Source: Liriodendron chinense
Taxonomy: Eukaryota > Streptophyta > Magnoliopsida > Magnoliales > Magnoliaceae
Assembly (NCBI GenBank): GCA_003013855.2
Contig: ML058336.1
Coordinates: forward strand, 744,001-808,000
Length of the DNA: 64,000 nt
Reading direction: 5' to 3'
A program made the translations under genes and the position numbers. Numbering within the stretch: position 1 is the stretch's first letter; every line of letters starts with the position of its first letter. The notes beneath the pieces are model-generated. The model had not been told where the DNA came from, did no database searches, and saw only the letters and a program-made list of their open reading frames with translations. Shown here in pieces: positions 54,005 to 63,998 of this stretch.

Positions 54005-54076
54005 CTTTCTGAAATGGTTTCCTTCCAAATCAACAAAAGCACCATCACAAATGAAAAGTACATCTTTCGTATCTAT
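54005..54076 (-). pseudogene. Captured ClpX exon
   Basis: 72 bp between acceptor ATCTGCAG and donor GAAAG|GTAA. It encodes IDTKDVLFICDGAFVDLE, then one extra base, after which the other frame gives ETISER. This is the conserved IDTKDILFICGGAF...DLEKTISER segment of the mitochondrial ClpX ATPase, with a Gly-to-Asp change and a frameshift. Confidence 0.8.
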
Positions 54077-54232
54077 CTGCAGATAATCAGAAACGGTTAC
54101 AATAGCAAAATTTTGGAGGAATAGTTTTAATTTCAAGCGGAATATCATTCAGCCTCAAGTATTAGAAAAAAACTTTTAATTTCAGGAATACTACGAGAAA
54201 AACTACATATGAATAAGAGAAAAACATTCTAC

Positions 54233-54411
54233 CTTTGGCAGTGGCCACATAAGATGTTCTCGCAGCGATTCGAACGATCGGAAGTGCTTCTTGCATATTC
54301 CACACATGGGCTCATGCATTGAATGATATGACACCCTCATGTGCTCCACCAGGTGCTCCATTTTATAGTATTGTTTAAAGCATGCTAAGCATTTGATCCC
54401 GAAGCAGATAC
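54233..54411 (-). pseudogene. Captured C2H2 exonuclease-type zinc-finger exon
   Basis: Encodes KCLACFKQYYKMEHLVEHM, YHSMHEPMCGICKKHFRS and FESLREHLMWPLPK, ending at a GTAGAA donor. It resembles the N-terminal paired C2H2 region of plant RNA-exonuclease-4-like proteins (recalled pattern: MEHLVEHMxxSYHSxHEPxC). The two Cys pairs and His are kept. The exonuclease domain is absent. Confidence 0.7.
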
Positions 54412-55675
54412 ACAAATGGGTTGGGTTGTAAAAACATGATTACAAACAAATGTTAAATAAGGTGATAAGAAATGATATATACACCTGGAATCTATCAAGC
54501 AGCTCTGGTTATGTCAACTCTGGTTGCAGCCAATTCATTTCAGCTCTGGTTGCATCATAGTTGAGGCATAAAGTATGTCAGCTACAAAATTATGCTCCAC
54601 AATTCAACAAATAACAAGACAAGTCAGTCAATGAAGACAACAAACTACGATCCAGAATACAAAGCCAACAAATAACAAGACAAGTCAGTCAATGAAGATA
54701 ACAAATGACGATGCAAGCCTTCTATTTATCCGTTCTTTAAGCCTTCAACTGTTGAAGCCTTGGTCTATAACATGAAATACTACCAAAGAAAAAACAAAAC
54801 AATGACATTGATTCAGCTACCGAAACAACAGAAGATGGAAAAATAAAATCTATACGACTTCAAATAACCTTAAAAACTGAGATTGAGAATGCTGTCTAAA
54901 ACTAGAAGTCACACCAGCTCCAAGATCAGAAGACTTGTAGCTAAGCAAAGGCTATCAAACACAAGCCACAACATTTGCTAGAAAAAATGATAATCCACAT
55001 GCAACTGTATATCATAAAGTATCCAGCTACCTCCTGGTGTACTTAAAAGGCAAAACTCAATAGTTCAACTATTATTGGACCAATGCATTGAAGTCTAGAA
55101 TGAAACCCAGAAAACTGTGCAACAACCTTCATGTTGCAGCATTCCCACATTGGATGCAAATCAATGTGTGACATTGAGACAATTTTGACAGGGGGAATGC
55201 AGCCTTTTTTTTAGAATGGTACAACTAAACTGATGCATACCATTCCCCACAAATCACATCTCTTCGGCATTTTAACAAACAATTCATCTGCATTTCAACA
55301 AAAAAAACCCTGAATACTCATATAAAAGAACATGATAGATAAAACCCCGGCCTGAGATCTGGTTTCAGAAAAACATAAAAGAGAAATCGAAGAATCAGAA
55401 TACCCATTTTTTGCAGAGATCTGAAAAAAGAAAGAAGTGATTAGGGAAAAACGCATTCAAAATGGAAATCTTGAAATCTCATGATCTGTTTCTAGAAATT
55501 GTGTCGTGGAATTGAAGAAAAAAAAGTGAAGAAGAAAATGCCGATTCAATGACATGATTCGATGATATAAGAACATGAAAATCCAAAGACAAAGGGGAAG
55601 ATGAGAGAGATGGACCTACCGGTCTCAGATCCAGATGGATAGGGAGAAGACAGGAGCCGAGGATCTTCAGATGTC

Positions 55676-55691
55676 CAATTTTGGTGTAGTG
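55676..55691. repeat. Second CACTA terminus, same orientation
   Basis: CAATTTTGGTGTAGTG is identical to 59,804-59,819. It abuts the NAT fragment on its right side. Confidence 0.75.
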
Positions 55692-55818
55692 CCAGGAGGT
55701 CACCAATCACTACAGGGAGTTGAGTGCCAAGGTAGCACCGCAACAAGGTGTTCAAACCGGCGACAAAGAGTAAGGTCTGGATTACTCTAGCCTTCTTTTC
55801 CGACCAATAAAAAAACAA
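55692..55818 (-). pseudogene. Captured NAT (nucleobase-ascorbate transporter) exon
   Basis: The minus strand reads EKKARVIQTLLFVAGLNTLL then RCYLGTQLPVVIG. This is the transmembrane segment of the NAT/NCS2 family (VIQTLLFVAGxNTLLQT...GTRLPVV). Homology stops at VVIG. Eight bases further on, the CACTA terminus begins, so the reading continues into transposon sequence (LALHQNWTSEDP) up to a GTAGGTCC donor near 55,621. It is a TE-host chimera and not a working transporter. Confidence 0.82.
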
Positions 55819-56568
55819 AAAGAAAATTATCCAACCAGAAATACTGTTATATGGATTGTAGAAAACAACTTATTATAGACCATCATTTTACAAATTGTAT
55901 ACTCATATAAAAACATGGACGCAATTGATTTCATTTGTACAAGTTAACACTGCTCTGTACAACATAGCTGGTCGAATAGCTGTCTGATTGAAATTTCTCT
56001 CAGAGTTTCACAGATATGTGACCCTATATGAGGTATATATGTGACACTACAGCAGCGACGAGGCTGTGATGATCATACATATGGTTCATCATTCTCATCT
56101 ACATCAATGAAGTCAATTAGTTGTTCACTCGGGCATACATATAAGTCATCTACAAGTCTTAAAAACCAACTATTTACAGTTGACCATTTACAAAACAAAT
56201 CTAAAAAAAAAAAAAAAATTCAAGAGCAAAAAACAAACAGCCTCAATTCATGAAATCCAAGAAAAATTCCATTCTGAAGTCGGCATGACACAGGACAAAA
56301 AATCCATAAAAAAGCAAAAACCTGTTTCTGGCCATCAGAATCTTGGGAGATAAGAAATCACTTCAGCATCTGGCAATGATATTATTATCCCGTGAGTGGA
56401 ATGCCAAAAAGGTTGCTGCAGGAGATGGTCACATGAAAGTCATCATGACCTGAAAGTTACAGGTTTCATTCCATGAGTTTCAAAATCTCAATTAAAAATC
56501 ATCATTGTTAAGAAGTGGATTGGAACCATTATGTACCTTAACTGTCATCATGTTGAACAAATAAACCT

Positions 56569-56870
56569 TTACACCAAAAGTAAACATGACATACAAATCA
56601 TTCTAAGATAAAGCAATACAGGTGGCTGAATCTTTGCCAAAGTTTCACTTGTATCATTAATCATAAGAGTTCCACGAGGAGGTTGCCACGACTGAGGAAT
56701 TACAGATGCAGTGGATTGAAAAGAACAGGAGAAAGAGCAATCATAAATCACCACTCTAGAAAAAATGTCTCTTGAAATGTAGATATGATGAAAGCTAACC
56801 TTCCCAAAAAGGATTCCTATCAATTCGCTGCCATTTCCACAGGTTATGGACGACATTGGAGGCAAGCGCT
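56569..56870 (-). pseudogene. Captured exon-like pieces, gene not recognised
   Basis: One piece reads ASNVVHNLWKWQRIDRNPF in one frame and ends at GAAG|GTTAGC near 56,800. Another, after an acceptor TCCTCAG near 56,694, reads SWQPPRGTLMINDTSETLAK. They look like exons by composition and borders, but I cannot name the source. Confidence 0.4.
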
Positions 56871-57429
56871 AATACCGCTAGCCCAGAGTTCATGTGCATC
56901 AATCGCACAACTTGCAGCTCATGACATATCTCTATGTTGAACCAGATAAGCTAGATGAGTAACAGCCTCTCAGCCACATTTGCACAAAAGCCATGTAGGC
57001 CACTGCTAGCGACTAACTTCCAACCTACTATCATGTTCGTTGATATCTAACCCTTCCAATAGGATGGGTTTGTATGATAGAATTCTAGTTTGCTAGCGAA
57101 TAACACTTCTGCATCCAAATGCAATCTTCGTCTTTTTCGCATTTGGTCCATACAAAAATTGATCCTTGCAGCATGTTCATATGCAGGTAATATCAACTCT
57201 GAAGGCTACCAAAGAAAAAAGAAAAAAGAATAGATCATCAAATGTTGATGGCCCAATAGCTTTTATGAAGTTTCATTGTCTACTAATTGGGTAGAGATGG
57301 ATGTTAAAAAACCTTAGAAAAGTCTAGTGAATAGGTATCCCATCTCCTCTTTGTTCAAGAAAAATAAGAATCATTTGGTAACATGCACACATGTTTGAAT
57401 CCTTAGAATATGATCAGTGCAATAGAGAA

Positions 57430-57905
57430 GACAATACTCTGAAAAAATATTCTTACTAAGAAGACCCCGAGGCACTATACCAGATAATGAATTATTCTGC
57501 AAGTATCTTCAAATTTGGGCATCTGGTAAAATCAGGTATTGGGCCAGTTAGCGAGTTCCCATCAAGCCATCTGTAATCGTAAAACCAACCACTATTGATG
57601 ACAAAAAGAAAAATGACACTAAATGTTGCAGTTGAAAAAAATATTCTTACTAAGAAGACCCAAAGCACTGTACTAGATAATGAATTATTCTGCAAGTATC
57701 TTCAAATTTGGGCATCCAGTAAAAGTAAAACAGGTATTGGGCTAGTGAGCGAGTTCCCATCAAGCCATCTGCAATCATAAAACCAACCACTACTGATGAC
57801 AAAAAGAAAATGACACTAAATGTTGCAGTACCAGATAATGGCCACTACTTGAATCTTACAGCTCAATTAAGCCTGCCAACTTTGTGAATTCTTATGGAAT
57901 ATCCC
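57430..57905 (-). pseudogene. Captured LRR-malectin receptor kinase exons
   Basis: In order on the minus strand: KNLTGDIP and FTKLAGLIEL (about 57,900-57,850), WLDGNSLTGPIPDFTRCPNL (about 57,575-57,520), then QNNSLSGIVPRGLLSKN (about 57,490-57,440). This is the LRR series just before the membrane span of LRR-malectin receptor-like kinases such as At1g67720 (recalled). The WLDGNSLT exon and its intron occur twice, at about 57,430-57,600 and 57,640-57,800, as a 205-bp local duplication. Kinase and malectin parts are absent. Confidence 0.78.
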
Positions 57906-58529
57906 CTGTCAAATTCTTCCCAGACCAAAAAAAAAAACTGAAGAAGTACAAATATAACATCAATAGTTGCTTGGTTCAACGAGAATAGTATCCTGATGAA
58001 CAAAAATACAACTGGAGCCAATGACCGAGTGATCGGACTGTTGAATTGCATAGGCCCCACTTATACTGACTGATTAGATGTTGCTAATACATCCTTAGGT
58101 TGATGATCATGTAATTCCTAGTATTATTATCAGTTGAAGACTGATAATTCCAGTGGTAAAAGAAATCTCAAGTCCTTTTTTTTTTTTCCCTAAAAGCTAG
58201 AAAAAACGAAAAAGAAAATCCAAACATACATTAGAAGTTTGAGAAGCCAATTGAAAAACCATTTCAAACCCATCTTTGAAACATGAATGTCAAATCTATA
58301 CTAAAAATTGAGATGCTATGTAATAACAAATTAACAAAACAACAATATAGCTAAAAAATGAATTAAGAAACTGGAAAGCAGAAATAGATCTATGCAAACA
58401 TATCACCAGTTCTGCAGAAAATGAAAACAGTCCGTAAAGTGCGAAATTCCAGCCACAAGTGAAAATTCCAAACTGTTCCCAGAAACCATAAAACACTATT
58501 CTTAAACAGAGCACAAATAAAAAAAATTT

Positions 58530-58619
58530 AATTTGTGAACCATCAGTTGTGAGTAGATCACGCACTTGCTCATTATATATTTCATTAGTCAAAATTCCAT
58601 TATGTGATTGGGATACCAT
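58530..58619 (-). pseudogene. Captured kinesin motor exon
   Basis: NEIYNEQVRDLLTTDGSQ matches the EIYNEQVRDLL signature in the motor domain of KIN-14 kinesins. The upstream part of the exon (VSQSHNGILT) is diverged and the rest of the motor is absent. Confidence 0.75.
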
Positions 58620-58769
58620 GTGAAGTACAACTTTCTGGTGGGTCCACCTTTGATGTTTATCACATCCGTAGATGTTGACTGCAAAATTGTTTGCACCAAG
58701 GATCAGCGGCGGCTAGGTAACAGAAACAACTGTTCTGATTTCATGTTATTCGGTCATCATTTTGGTGAA

Positions 58770-59100
58770 TAGAAATTCAACAGCCCAGTCTTCACATGCG
58801 CCCGCCTTCGCACAAGCTGAAATGACACTAACCATCGTAAACTCATCCCGGGCAAATCCCCACCTTTTGCATCTCCCTGAACAAACCGAAAGCCTCGTTA
58901 ACCAACCCAACCCTTGCATACCCACTAATCAACCCACTTCAAGTGATCAAATTCCTCTCGGGAATTTCATCGAACACCCCACATGCACACCCAATCACTT
59001 CACATTTTGCATAGAAATTCAACAGCTCAGTCAGTTCAAACGGGCTCGACTCACATTTTGCATAGCAATTCAACAGCCCAGTCTGCACAAACGGGCTCAA
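58770..59100 (-). pseudogene. Captured PPR protein segment
   Basis: The minus strand reads FVQTGLLNCYAKCE, CACGVFDEIPERNLIT, stop, SGLISGYARVGLVNEAFGLF and REMQKVGI: consecutive pentatricopeptide repeats of the PLS organellar RNA-editing type. A stop (TGA for Trp) and frame changes break it. A segment of about 60 bp (TTTGCATAG(A/C)AATTCAACAG) is locally repeated at about 59,006-59,080. The + strand ORF 58,762-59,256 is its antisense shadow. Confidence 0.8.
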
Positions 59101-59150
59101 GTCGAGGCTGTGGCGGAAAAAATGCGAATGGATTTTGCTGAAATAATTAC

Positions 59151-59470
59151 CTTAAAGGCTAGGATTTGGACACCAGCGTATTTGACGTCCCAGCTGAATT
59201 CGGTAATGGCCCAGCCAAATGCCACCGAAGCAGTGGGCATTGTTGATAATGTATGAGAGGTAATTTTATCTGTCAGCATCTCTGAAAAGCCAATGAGCGG
59301 CCCACAGCAGCTCTTCTCTACTCTTTGCCTCTTCTAGGCCATGAGCTCTACTAAGAGCAGCGTTTTCTACTGTCACGCAACCCGTCACCGGAATCTGATT
59401 CTGCCATTGCTGCCGGAGCACCGTCGGCCAGCGGCGCCACAACACCAACACCAGCAATGCTCGACGCTTC
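59151..59470 (-). other. Exon-like segment, unrecognised
   Basis: The minus strand has an open stretch ending FSWDVKYAGVQILAFK at a GTAATT donor (59,150). A G+C-rich upstream part (59,300-59,470) is unlike the AT-rich surroundings and could be another captured first exon. A (GA)n run lies at about 59,523-59,568. Confidence 0.4.
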
Positions 59471-59520
59471 CAACGTCCGTTGATACCACCGGCGTGACTC
59501 CGCCCAAGACCCTAGAAATT

Positions 59521-59573
<53 letters not shown>

Positions 59574-59827
59574 TCATGGCATCGACATTGCTGGTGCTTG
59601 AATCCGCCATGAGAGATCCGATCGAGTTCTGTACATACATGAAAGATCGAAACCCTAGAAATCGAGCGAGAGAGAAAGAGATATTGCCCTTAAGAAGGTG
59701 ACGTGTTCCGTCTTCTTTAGGCTTAATAACGGTTTAAAACCCTTTTAAATTAGAGACGGCCTAATGCCTTTCTTAAACCAAAAACATTGCCGTTCCTAAT
59801 GGGCAATTTTGGTGTAGTGTGTCCAGA

Positions 59828-60356
59828 CAGTCCCTTACTAAAATGAATTTCATCTTAAACAAGGCAACTTAGTTGGATTTACAAGTGTGCGGATCTCTAT
59901 ATTGTAGATTGTCTATATTTTAGGTAAGAGTTTTCTTAAATTTCATCTTAAACAAGGCAACTTATTTGGATTTACGAGTTGTGTGCGGATCTCTATATTA
60001 TATATTATCTACAATTTTGGCAAGATTTTTCTTGGCTGAGAAATTGCTGAGAACAAGATTTATCAGAAGGGGTCGTGGGAAAGTTCAAGTGTGAATATGA
60101 GTACTTTAATCTCTCTCTTTTAACTATATAAATATTATAACCTCAAAAGGAATTTACAAACCTTAGGGCAGGGCCCCACAAAAAGGGCAGGCCCCACCTA
60201 TCATATGCCCCTATACAAATCCCAACCGGCAACTCACCTCATGGAAGAAGAGGACTTGCAACAAAAACCACAACGGGAAAGCACACAAATCTCTCTCTCT
60301 CATATATATCTATATATATATATATGGTCTTATGTAGCATTTCATAAGGTAGAAGG
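59828..60356 (+). promoter_or_regulatory. Upstream region of the second His/Gly-rich gene
   Basis: Duplicate of the 15,703-16,688 upstream region, starting within 10 bp of the CACTA right end. It contains two tandem copies of TTCATCTTAAACAAGGCAACTT (59,850 and 59,941). The TATA-like run and ATGGTCTTATGTAGCAT lie at about 60,305-60,342, just before the ATG. It lacks the MITE found upstream of copy A but has its own unmatched stretch at about 60,130-60,290. Confidence 0.6.
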
Positions 60357-60644
60357 ATGGCAAGGTTTTTTTATGCTTTGGCAGGTGGTGATGGCAGCAA
60401 CGGCGTCTTCCATATTTCTGGTGGCTTATTGTTGTTATGTATGATAGTTGCGTCACTCTCCATCATGTCTATGATTATCTTTGCATGTGGAGATGACCCA
60501 GATGGCCACCAATCCCGCCGCCGTCACCACCACCACCACGGCAGTGCCCCCCAAATCGAGCAACACAACCACCACCACGGCGGTGGCCATCACCACAACC
60601 TCCACCACGGCGGGGCCTGCGGTGGGGGCGGTGGGGGCTGTTAA
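60357..60644 (+). CDS. Small membrane-anchored His/Gly-rich protein, copy B
   Basis: 95 codons in a single exon. MARFFYALAGGDGSNG is followed by one hydrophobic helix (about residues 22-44: LLLLCMIVASLSIMSMIIFA), an Asp-rich turn, a strongly His-rich region (RRRHHHHH, HNHHHGGGHHHNLHH; about 15 His) and a GGGGGGC end. It is a paralogue of 16,689-17,150: start, helix (SIxSMIIFAC) and terminal Gly-Cys are conserved, while the tail is His-rich here and Gly/Asp/Ser-rich there. The function is not recognised; His clusters could bind metal, which is inference only. A single start codon and a clean TATA-like upstream make this the more plausible expressed copy. Confidence 0.65.
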   Translation: MARFFYALAGGDGSNGVFHISGGLLLLCMIVASLSIMSMIIFACGDDPDGHQSRRRHHHHHGSAPQIEQHNHHHGGGHHHNLHHGGACGGGGGGC

Positions 60645-61120
60645 AAATGTTGTGTTAATTTATTGTTCTTACATGTTTGCCTGATTTGTAATAACCTAAA
60701 TAGATTCTGTGTATTGACACACCTCTCTCTCTCTCAAAGTGATCCATCTGGTGGTTTGAATATTAAAGTATCCTCTCAAACCTATACGCATAGTTTGATA
60801 TGTACCAGTTTCATCCAAGAATGATGTAAGCATATCATCGCATATCAGCCCAAAAAGGTTCAATATAAGGTAATAAAGGGCAACAAGACTCTTTATCCCA
60901 ATTACTTACGGTCTACATGAATCTTGTCCTTTCTTTTTTTTTTTTTTGACCGAAGAAAGCTTCTGTAGGTCCATTCATGCGGGCAAACAGAAGAAGAAGA
61001 AGAACTCCCCTCCCACATATCACAGCTGCATGATCGAAGACTCCGTAATCCATCAACTGGCTCCCTTTTCACCACTACAAACCACGACATGCCGTAAAGG
61101 GCCAGCAACCAAGAATCCAA
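60645..61120. repeat. 3' flank shared with copy A
   Basis: Counterpart of 17,151-17,830, without the long (AT)n. The match ends near CAACCAAGAATCCAA at about 61,105-61,120, where copy A continues to its CACTA element. Confidence 0.78.
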
Positions 61121-61149
61121 AGAACCTACACAAAATGGGTTGGAGCGGC

Positions 61150-61338
61150 CTAAAATGGGATATTTGCACCGTGATGTTTGTGAGAAATCCACCCCATTCA
61201 TCTGTTTTTGAGTTCATTTTATGATGTGGGACTAAAAAATATGCCGGATCTACAACTGATGTGGACCACACGAAGAAGAAACAGTGGGATTGAACAACCA
61301 CCGTTGAAATATTTGTATGGCCACAAAAGTTTTGTATC

Positions 61339-61369
<31 letters not shown>

Positions 61370-61605
61370 CAGTTCATCTCAATGGTAATCACGTTCTAAA
61401 CGGTTTGGATGACATTTAAAAATCAAGGTGAAGTCTAGGAAAGTTTCAATGGTAGGCATTTCATTTCCTAGTTTTTACTCTGGCCCATTTGAGTCTTATA
61501 TCTGGCTCATTTTTCATTTAAAGTCCTAAAATAATCTCGTAAAACAGATGCATGGGATGGATTATTTACAGACATTATGGTGGGCCCCACCTAACTTCCA
61601 GCGGA
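61150..61605. mobile_element. Foldback MITE
   Basis: Left CACCGTGATGTTTGTGAGAA at about 61,168 and right TTTACAGACATTATGGTGGG at about 61,566 are inverted. The usual internal phrases (GTTTTGTATCAAG, TTTGAGTCTTATATCTGG) are present, with a T run at 61,346-61,369. Confidence 0.65.
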
Positions 61606-61732
61606 ACAAACAAGGCTTTACAGGAAACACGGGGATGAACTCGGATTTACTTGCAAAGCCTTCCGTGTTGGACGCGGATTAGGTACTGAAAGGTTGAGAG
61701 GCGAGAGTCGCTACCGAAGTGACGTCACCATG

Positions 61733-61955
61733 TTGTGTGGGCCCCACCATGATGTATGTGGTGTATCCACACCGTCCATCCATTTAGAGATATTATTGTA
61801 GGCCATTATCCAAAGAATGAGTCAGATCCAAAGCTGTAGTGGACCCCATCACAGAAAAGAGTGGAGTTTGAGCGCCTACCATGTAAAAACTTCCAGGGGC
61901 CACGTAAGTTTTCGAAGATGGATTGTATCATGGTGGGGCCCACAAAAAATTCTGA
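61733..61955. mobile_element. Foldback MITE, shortened
   Basis: GTGTGGGCCCCACCATGATG at the left and CATGGTGGGGCCCAC at about 61,929-61,943 are inverted. The middle is shorter than in full copies. Confidence 0.62.
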
Positions 61956-62024
61956 TGTCACTTTAGTAGGACTCGCTACTCAACCTGTCAGGAGCTAATC
62001 CGCGTACTTCCGTGTTAGGATGCT

Positions 62025-62360
62025 AGATGGGGCTCCGTGATGTTTTCAGAAATTCACACCGTCCGTCCATTTGACTATATCATTTTATGATATGAGACCA
62101 AAATTCAGGTGGATCCAACAGGTTTATAAGGTCATTCTCACTGTGATGAAGTGGAAACACTGAAACCTAAGCCTGATATGAAACTTTGTGGCCATACAAA
62201 TGTTCCAAACGGTAGTCACTGAATCGTCACTGTTTCTTCTCGTGCGGCCCACTTAAGTTTTGGATCCGCCTCATTTTTTGTTGCATGTCTTAGAATGAAC
62301 TCTTAAAATGGATCAACAGTGTAGATTTCTAACAAGCATCACGATGGGCTTCACCTAAGC
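62025..62360. mobile_element. Foldback MITE
   Basis: Left GGGGCTCCGTGATGTTTTCAG and right AACAAGCATCACGATGGGC with the standard CACACCGTCCGTCCATTT and AAATGGATCAACAGTGTAG inner arms (each motif read separately). Confidence 0.62.
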
Positions 62361-62462
62361 ATCACCGCCCGAGGAACTTCCTGCAAGAGGCTTCCGTAGG
62401 AAAACCGCCTCCCAACGAACCAGGGATGCTGGTGGAACTGGAAGCGGATTGCATATTGTGAC

Positions 62463-62719
62463 TAGAGCTATACATGAACCGAGCTAGCTGGCTCAGCTCG
62501 GCTCTAAAAAGCTCGGTTCGACTTGATTTGTAGGGTAAAATTCGAGTCAAGCTTGAGCCTGACCTGAGCTTAATTCGGCTAGGCTCGATAATGGGCTCAG
62601 TTTGATTTTTTATTATATAATTCTTGGTTCAACTCGATTTATAGGGTAAAATTCGAGTCAAGCTCGAGCTTGACTTGAGCTTGATTCAGCTTGATCGGCT
62701 CGATACTGGGCTCAGTTTG

Positions 62720-62763
<44 letters not shown>

Positions 62764-63423
62764 GTAAATGAAAAGACATTGATGAGACTACATTTATGAG
62801 TGGAAAGAAGCGCACCATGCCATCTTCCAAGTTCCATGTCAGCGGTCAGAGGTGAAAAGGCTAGTTTGAGTGTGACTTGTGACTTCCCACTTCTGCTATT
62901 TTTAATGATTTCATTTTGCCTCTATTACGACTCGAGATCAAGAGTGTGGCTTCCTAGGCCTACATGCTTAGTGGTCCAATGATTTGACCCATTCATCTTG
63001 TGAAATATATGATATATGGCCCACTAAAGAAATTTTTTTCTGATTAAATGACTACAACCGTCACTATCTGTACATGAATTTAAAGCAATGAAAAGAAAAT
63101 TTTCAATGATTCATATTGAAATAATGGGCGTTAATGAAGGAAATTAAAGGATAGAATCATCAATGAAGCATTGAAGCATGATTATGTGAAAAATTGATAA
63201 TAGCCTTCTTACATTAGTATATAGAAAATGGACGGTTGATATTGTCCGACGATTTCAAAACAGGCTCGAATAGGCTTGAACTCAGCTCGAAAGCTCGTCC
63301 AAACTAAGTTGAGCTGCTCAGTTGGGCTCGATGACCAAGCCAAGCTTAAGCCCAGATGCTCTGTTGGCCGAGCCGAGCCAAGCCGGGTCAAGCTCGATTC
63401 AATTCGGCTCGTGCACAACTCTA
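62463..63423. mobile_element. Non-autonomous hAT element, 961 bp, TSD ATTGTGAC
   Basis: The 8-bp duplication ATTGTGAC lies at 62,455-62,462 and 63,424-63,431, diagnostic of hAT. The left end TAGAGCTATACATGAACCGA and right-end complement TAGAGTTGTGCACGAGCCGA form TIRs. The ends are rich in GCTCGGCTCG/GAGCTTGA words. A (TTA)n run lies at 62,724-62,757. No transposase is present. ORFs near 63,209-63,564 arise from the GAGCCGAGCC repeats. Confidence 0.87.
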
Positions 63424-63478
63424 ATTGTGACACACACCACCGATCAACCTCCGTGTTGTGTTAACGTGGCAAACTGCT

Positions 63479-63998
63479 ATGGGCCTCACCATAATGTATG
63501 TGTTATATCCACACTGTCTATCCTTTTTCTTGAGGTCATTTTAGAGCATGAGATGAAAAAATGAGGTAGATCCTGATCACAAGTGGATTCACACCACAAA
63601 ATTAAAGCACTAGGACAATGAAGTCTACCATTGAAACTTCTTGGGGTCAAAGAAGCTTTGGATCAAGCTAATATTTGTATTTTGGCTTCATCCTTGTCTG
63701 TGAGACCTCCTACACTGGTTGGATGGCTAAAAAAAAAAGCATCATGGTGGCCTTAGTAAGGTTTTAATCATAAGCGTCATTGTTCCTTGTTCCCACTATT
63801 CTCCTTGGTGTGGTCCAATTGAGCCTTAAATTTGCTTTATTTTTTTGTTCAAGCCCTAAAATGGTATGGTAAAATGCATGGATAGTTCGGTCCAATCGAG
63901 CTTTAAATCGGCCTCATTTTTTGGTTCAAGCCCTAAAATTATCGGTAGAAATGGATGGACAATGTGGATATAACACGTATAACATGTTGGGGCCCACA
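63479..63998. mobile_element. Foldback MITE, nearly complete
   Basis: Left ATGGGCCTCACCATAATGTA and TGTTATATCCACACTGTC. Right GACAATGTGGATATAACACG and ATGTTGGGGCCCACA. It is about 520 bp with inverted arms and a middle that carries GGATCAAGCTAATATTTGT. A short duplication of the right arm (GGTCCAAT(T/C)GAGC(C/T)TTAAAT) occurs at about 63,822 and 63,890. Confidence 0.72.

Larger units (their letters stand above)
51855..59819. mobile_element. CACTA-like region packed with host gene fragments
   Basis: The right end is CAATTTTGGTGTAGTG (complement CACTACACCAAAATTG), preceded by subterminal words such as AACGGTTTAAAACC and GAGACGGCC. The left end (about 51,855-52,030) has the matching inward sequence GGCCAATTAAGAACGGC, with repeated TAACGGTTTAAA / GGACGGTTATAAACCG words, but its outermost bases are degraded (TATGGAAAAAAAAAGG). 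No transposase is visible. Inside, on the minus strand, are pieces of at least seven unrelated plant genes with exon borders kept. This matches a Pack-TIR (Pack-CACTA) element or a nest of two, because a second identical 16-bp terminus lies at 55,676-55,691. Confidence 0.7.

Noticed and set aside
58762..59256. ORF of 164 codons on the + strand
   Set aside because: It is antisense to the PPR fragment, whose minus-strand translation gives clear PPR motifs.
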